DNA from: Paraspadella gotoi
Lineage: Eukaryota > Chaetognatha
Assembly (NCBI GenBank): GCA_051294375.1
Contig: CM119263.1
Span: 516,019 to 580,018 of the forward strand
DNA: 64,000 nucleotides
Direction of reading: 5' to 3'
Under the pieces are notes generated by a model that saw only the letters and a list, made by a program, of their open reading frames with translations, did no database searches and was not told the DNA's origin. The position numbers and the translations under genes are program-made. Below, piece by piece: positions 60,788 through 64,000 of this stretch; position 1 is the stretch's first letter; each line of letters begins with the position of its first letter.

Positions 60788-63700
60788 TCTCAAATTTACG
60801 TAGAACCAAATTCCCTAAAACTCGCATCCCAAACCTTTTTTCCATAATGTTTTTTATATTTTTGGATAGTGAAGACTGGAATAACGTAAAATTCTTAATG
60901 TTACCGTCTAAATTGGCCATGGTTTAGGAAGAAAATCGCAACAAAAAACAACCAAAATTCCTCTCCTTTTTCAACATCCCTCTTCCCCTTTTAGGCCTCC
61001 CACGTACGATCGATGTCCTTTTAGACAACGAAATCTGAACTTATCAATAATTGACCATCTTTCTTAATCTCCATTAGTTAGTATGAAGCTTTACTTCATT
61101 TAAAAAAACGGTAGTCTCAAAGTTACTCTCCTTCTTATCACTGTAGAAACACTCCAGGTAAATTTTCTTATGAGTTAAAAATTACGGTAGACCATGATTC
61201 TCTCTTTCAATGATTGTTTATCTAATCCCATTTAACTGCGAATTTAAATATAAGTATGTTTTGTTCGAATTTTTATTCGGTATAAGATCGATCATTTTTA
61301 AAGATCGAATTCCTCAAAGAATCTTACACGTCTTTTACTTATACAAAAAAGTTTTTAGGTAACGCCACAATTGATTCTGATACAATTTTTATTTCTTAAT
61401 ACGCTTTCCCGGAATTCTTTTTCTTCACTTCTTTTCTTCTCTTTTCTTTACTAATTTTCTTCTTCCTCTTTCCCCTCCCTTACTTTCGCCTCACTGCTGT
61501 CAATCTTTCCTTTTTTGGCCCCTACCTTTTTTCTTCTGCCACTCAGCACTTTCCTCACATCTTTTCTCCTCTCCTCTCTCTTCGATCCTCTTTCTTTTTC
61601 CCCTCTTTTTTATTTCCAATTTTCTCCGTCCTCATTTCCTACCTTCTTATTTGTCTCACTATATTTTTCTTCTCCCCCCCATTTTGCCTTCTTTTTTTTT
61701 TGCTTTCGCCCCTGTCTTTATGTCCCTTCCTCTTCCTCTGTTTTCTTGTTTTCCATTTCGCTTTCCTCTCCACAATCGCTTTACATTGAGCCAAATCAAG
61801 AAAATATTTTAAAAATGCATTATAAGAAGAAAATCAAACGGCTAGCGTGTGATTTTTCTTTCAATTTGGTTGCCATAAGCAAATTTACGTAAAATCGACA
61901 GATTTGCGGAAAAAATTCCGCAAATCTCTGTCGATTTTTGAAGAAAAACAAAAGGTCCCTGACTGCTTTCCAGTGGATTAAAAGAGGAAGCGGGGGTTTT
62001 TTTTTTTGATTTAATTTCAAGGTTCAGTTATGTATCGTACCTCATCTTTTAAAACATAAATGAGGTTGAAAAAATATTCTCGTTTATCAAAAAATAAATG
62101 GCAAGTTCACAAAAAGTCACAATAAAGAACGGTCTTTAAAAATTTATTTGTGGCCTAAACCAGAAAGTTTTTTATGATTAATTTCTAATTAAATAGGTGT
62201 TAAAAGCCTTATTCAATAGGCTATATTGGTTTTCTTGTTAATTCATTTCAAACACAATTTATGATTTATTTTTGGTTAACACAATTATGATCAAAGGACT
62301 GAACTCCAACTTATTGACTTGTTAACTTTAAAATTCTTTCATAGGCAAAAACTATACATGATTTAGCTAATAAAATTTACCCCAGAGGTAAAGAAAGATA
62401 AGAAAGAACGCATTTCCAAAGTAAAAAAATTTTCTCAACTTTCCTTGGCCTATCAAATCAGAATTCGTAAGTTAAAAAAATGACAAAAAATGGACAGAAA
62501 TTTTTTGGCTAAAAGTGTGCCAAAATGGTAACGTATTTTTATTCTTAAAAACGGGTGGAGAATGTTTGTTAACCAATCTGTTTCTTCGTTCCGGCCTAAT
62601 TTTGTGTTGTGGTCAAGATTAATTCAACATTGCTAAGTAACAACTCGAAACAATAGTGGAAAGAAGGTCGTTTTTTTTTTTTCCTTAATGCAACTTTGTA
62701 CGCGGAACCTTTAAGATTTTCGGCGCGATTCTGAACTTCCTCTTACAAAACAACTTTTAAATCTTCCGCAGTTAATTTTTTTTTCTTAAACGAGCGAAGG
62801 GAATCCACAACTTCCTGTTATTTTAGATTTCTGGGTAAAAAATATAAATAAATTAAACATTAACATGAGAATATTAATGCAACAGTATAATGTCTTGTGA
62901 GCTTGTGAGAGTTAAGTAATTAAAAAAAATCGCCTATTTTATTATTCGAAAATGACGAAGTAAAGTGAAGAAAGTTGAATGTCTTCCGGCTCATTTCAGG
63001 TAAAATATCCCTGTTCCTAGCTCATATAAATTAAAATAATGTTATTACTTTTTTGCTGGTGGAAAAGATAATAAATACTTAGGCTTGATGCGGTGTGAAT
63101 ATTATTGTTGTAGAACTTTTGCAAGCATGCATTGTAATATATCAGTTCAAGCAAATATGTAAGTTAAAAAATTATATTTCTTCTTTATCCAAAAAACTTT
63201 AGAAGTTTTAACTTAAGTAACAATTTAGTCTTTTTTTTTCTTTCAGAATCACTAAAAAAAAATTAATTTTATTTATTTTATGGTTTCATTAGTTTTAAAA
63301 ATTCATTATAATTTTGACATAGTTTGAAACTCTACCACCTGTAAAGAGGTTTCAGCAAAATAATTCTAATATTGTAACTGTATGTGCCCACAGATTATTG
63401 GGCTTCATTTTGACTATTGCATTCCCTGTATCTTTGTTCCTTCAAAAAGATCTATCAGGAATATCAGAATATCAGGAAAAAATTTTCTCTTAACCTTCTT
63501 TAATTTCTTCTTAATATAAAAAATTTCATGTTGTCAAAACCAGACCAATGGACTTTACCACGTTGGTTTACTATGAAGAGTCTTTGGTCAATAATGAAAA
63601 GAAAAAATTTGGCAAAGCTCTTGGACAAGAGGCCTTTCTAAATCTCATAAATTAAGTAATATTTATAACTTAACTAAACCCTAGCCCATTTACAATTTTC

Positions 63701-63998
63701 AAAAGCAAAATTTCCCAGTTCATTTCCTATAGTAAAAACAATGGTTTGAAAAATTTCTTTCCCGGAGATGATAGTGCATCTTCCCCTGGCTTGTTTGATA
63801 TTAATCCTTTATTCAAAATGCCATAACGAATTTGGCTAGCTCTTAAGATATAATAACGCTATCGGAATCGTGTGGTTTTTACAACTGTTTTCTTTAATAC
63901 CCGAATTTCTGGCAATCCTCGCTTTGCCAATTTGGTAGTCAGATCTTTAACGGAAATCTCTATTAGAAAAATGTTGAATTTTTTTTTTAAGCCGGACT
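60788..63998. repeat. Segment B, copy 3
   Basis: Starts at TCTCAAATTTACGTAGAACC directly after the gap and runs to the window edge, co-linear with copies 1 and 2. Confidence 0.9.
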
Positions 63999-64000
63999 TA

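Overview
The window is nuclear DNA from an invertebrate metazoan, most likely an arthropod. That inference rests on short GT-AG introns, GC-rich coding exons in a strongly AT-rich background, very dense microsatellites, a murashka/RNF38/RNF44-type RING gene rich in Gln, His and Ala, and a RasGRF-type exchange factor gene. The taxon cannot be fixed from sequence alone. There are no bacterial operons, CRISPR arrays or phage genes.

Region 1 (1-3319, + strand) holds the 3' seven coding exons of an RNF38/RNF44-like (Drosophila murashka-like) RING-H2 E3 ubiquitin ligase. The 5' end lies outside the window. The exons join without frame conflict into 692 codons ending in a canonical RING-H2 domain. 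Region 2 (3320-15170) is an AT-rich intergenic stretch with minisatellites, microsatellites and one foldback element with TA-flanked terminal inverted repeats (8266-8827).

Region 3 (15178 to at least 48425, + strand) is the 5' part of a RASGRF-like gene. Four exons splice in phase to give 166 codons: the N-terminal PH domain and the start of the following coiled coil. The IQ, DH, second PH, REM and CDC25 parts are not seen and should lie downstream. Intron 1 is unusual: both exon boundaries are duplicated inside it. Intron 2 (about 10 kb) is a catalogue of tandem repeats and hosts two palindromic elements of one family, with more copies in intron 3.

Region 4 (about 28.2-64 kb) is a mosaic of redundant sequence. 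A large inverted repeat (about 28.5-35.1 against 38.5-44.4 kb) surrounds a repeat-rich spacer. The 41.1-44.4 kb segment returns at 54.0-57.5 kb and partly at 47.9-48.6 kb. A 3.2 kb segment occurs three times (44.4-47.5, 57.5-60.8, 60.8-64.0 kb). RASGRF coding exon 4 appears four times, but only the 48320 copy keeps its frame. The copies differ mainly by single-base indels and homopolymer changes, and three 25-N gaps sit in or beside the mosaic, so much of it is probably uncorrected long-read gap filling rather than real duplication. A GC-rich block at 50.5-52.5 kb is probably part of an unclassified mobile element.

I found no convincing new defence or enzymatic system. The best leads are the fossil exon boundaries inside RASGRF intron 1, the palindromic element family, a circularly permuted interspersed repeat, and the assembly structure of the right half.
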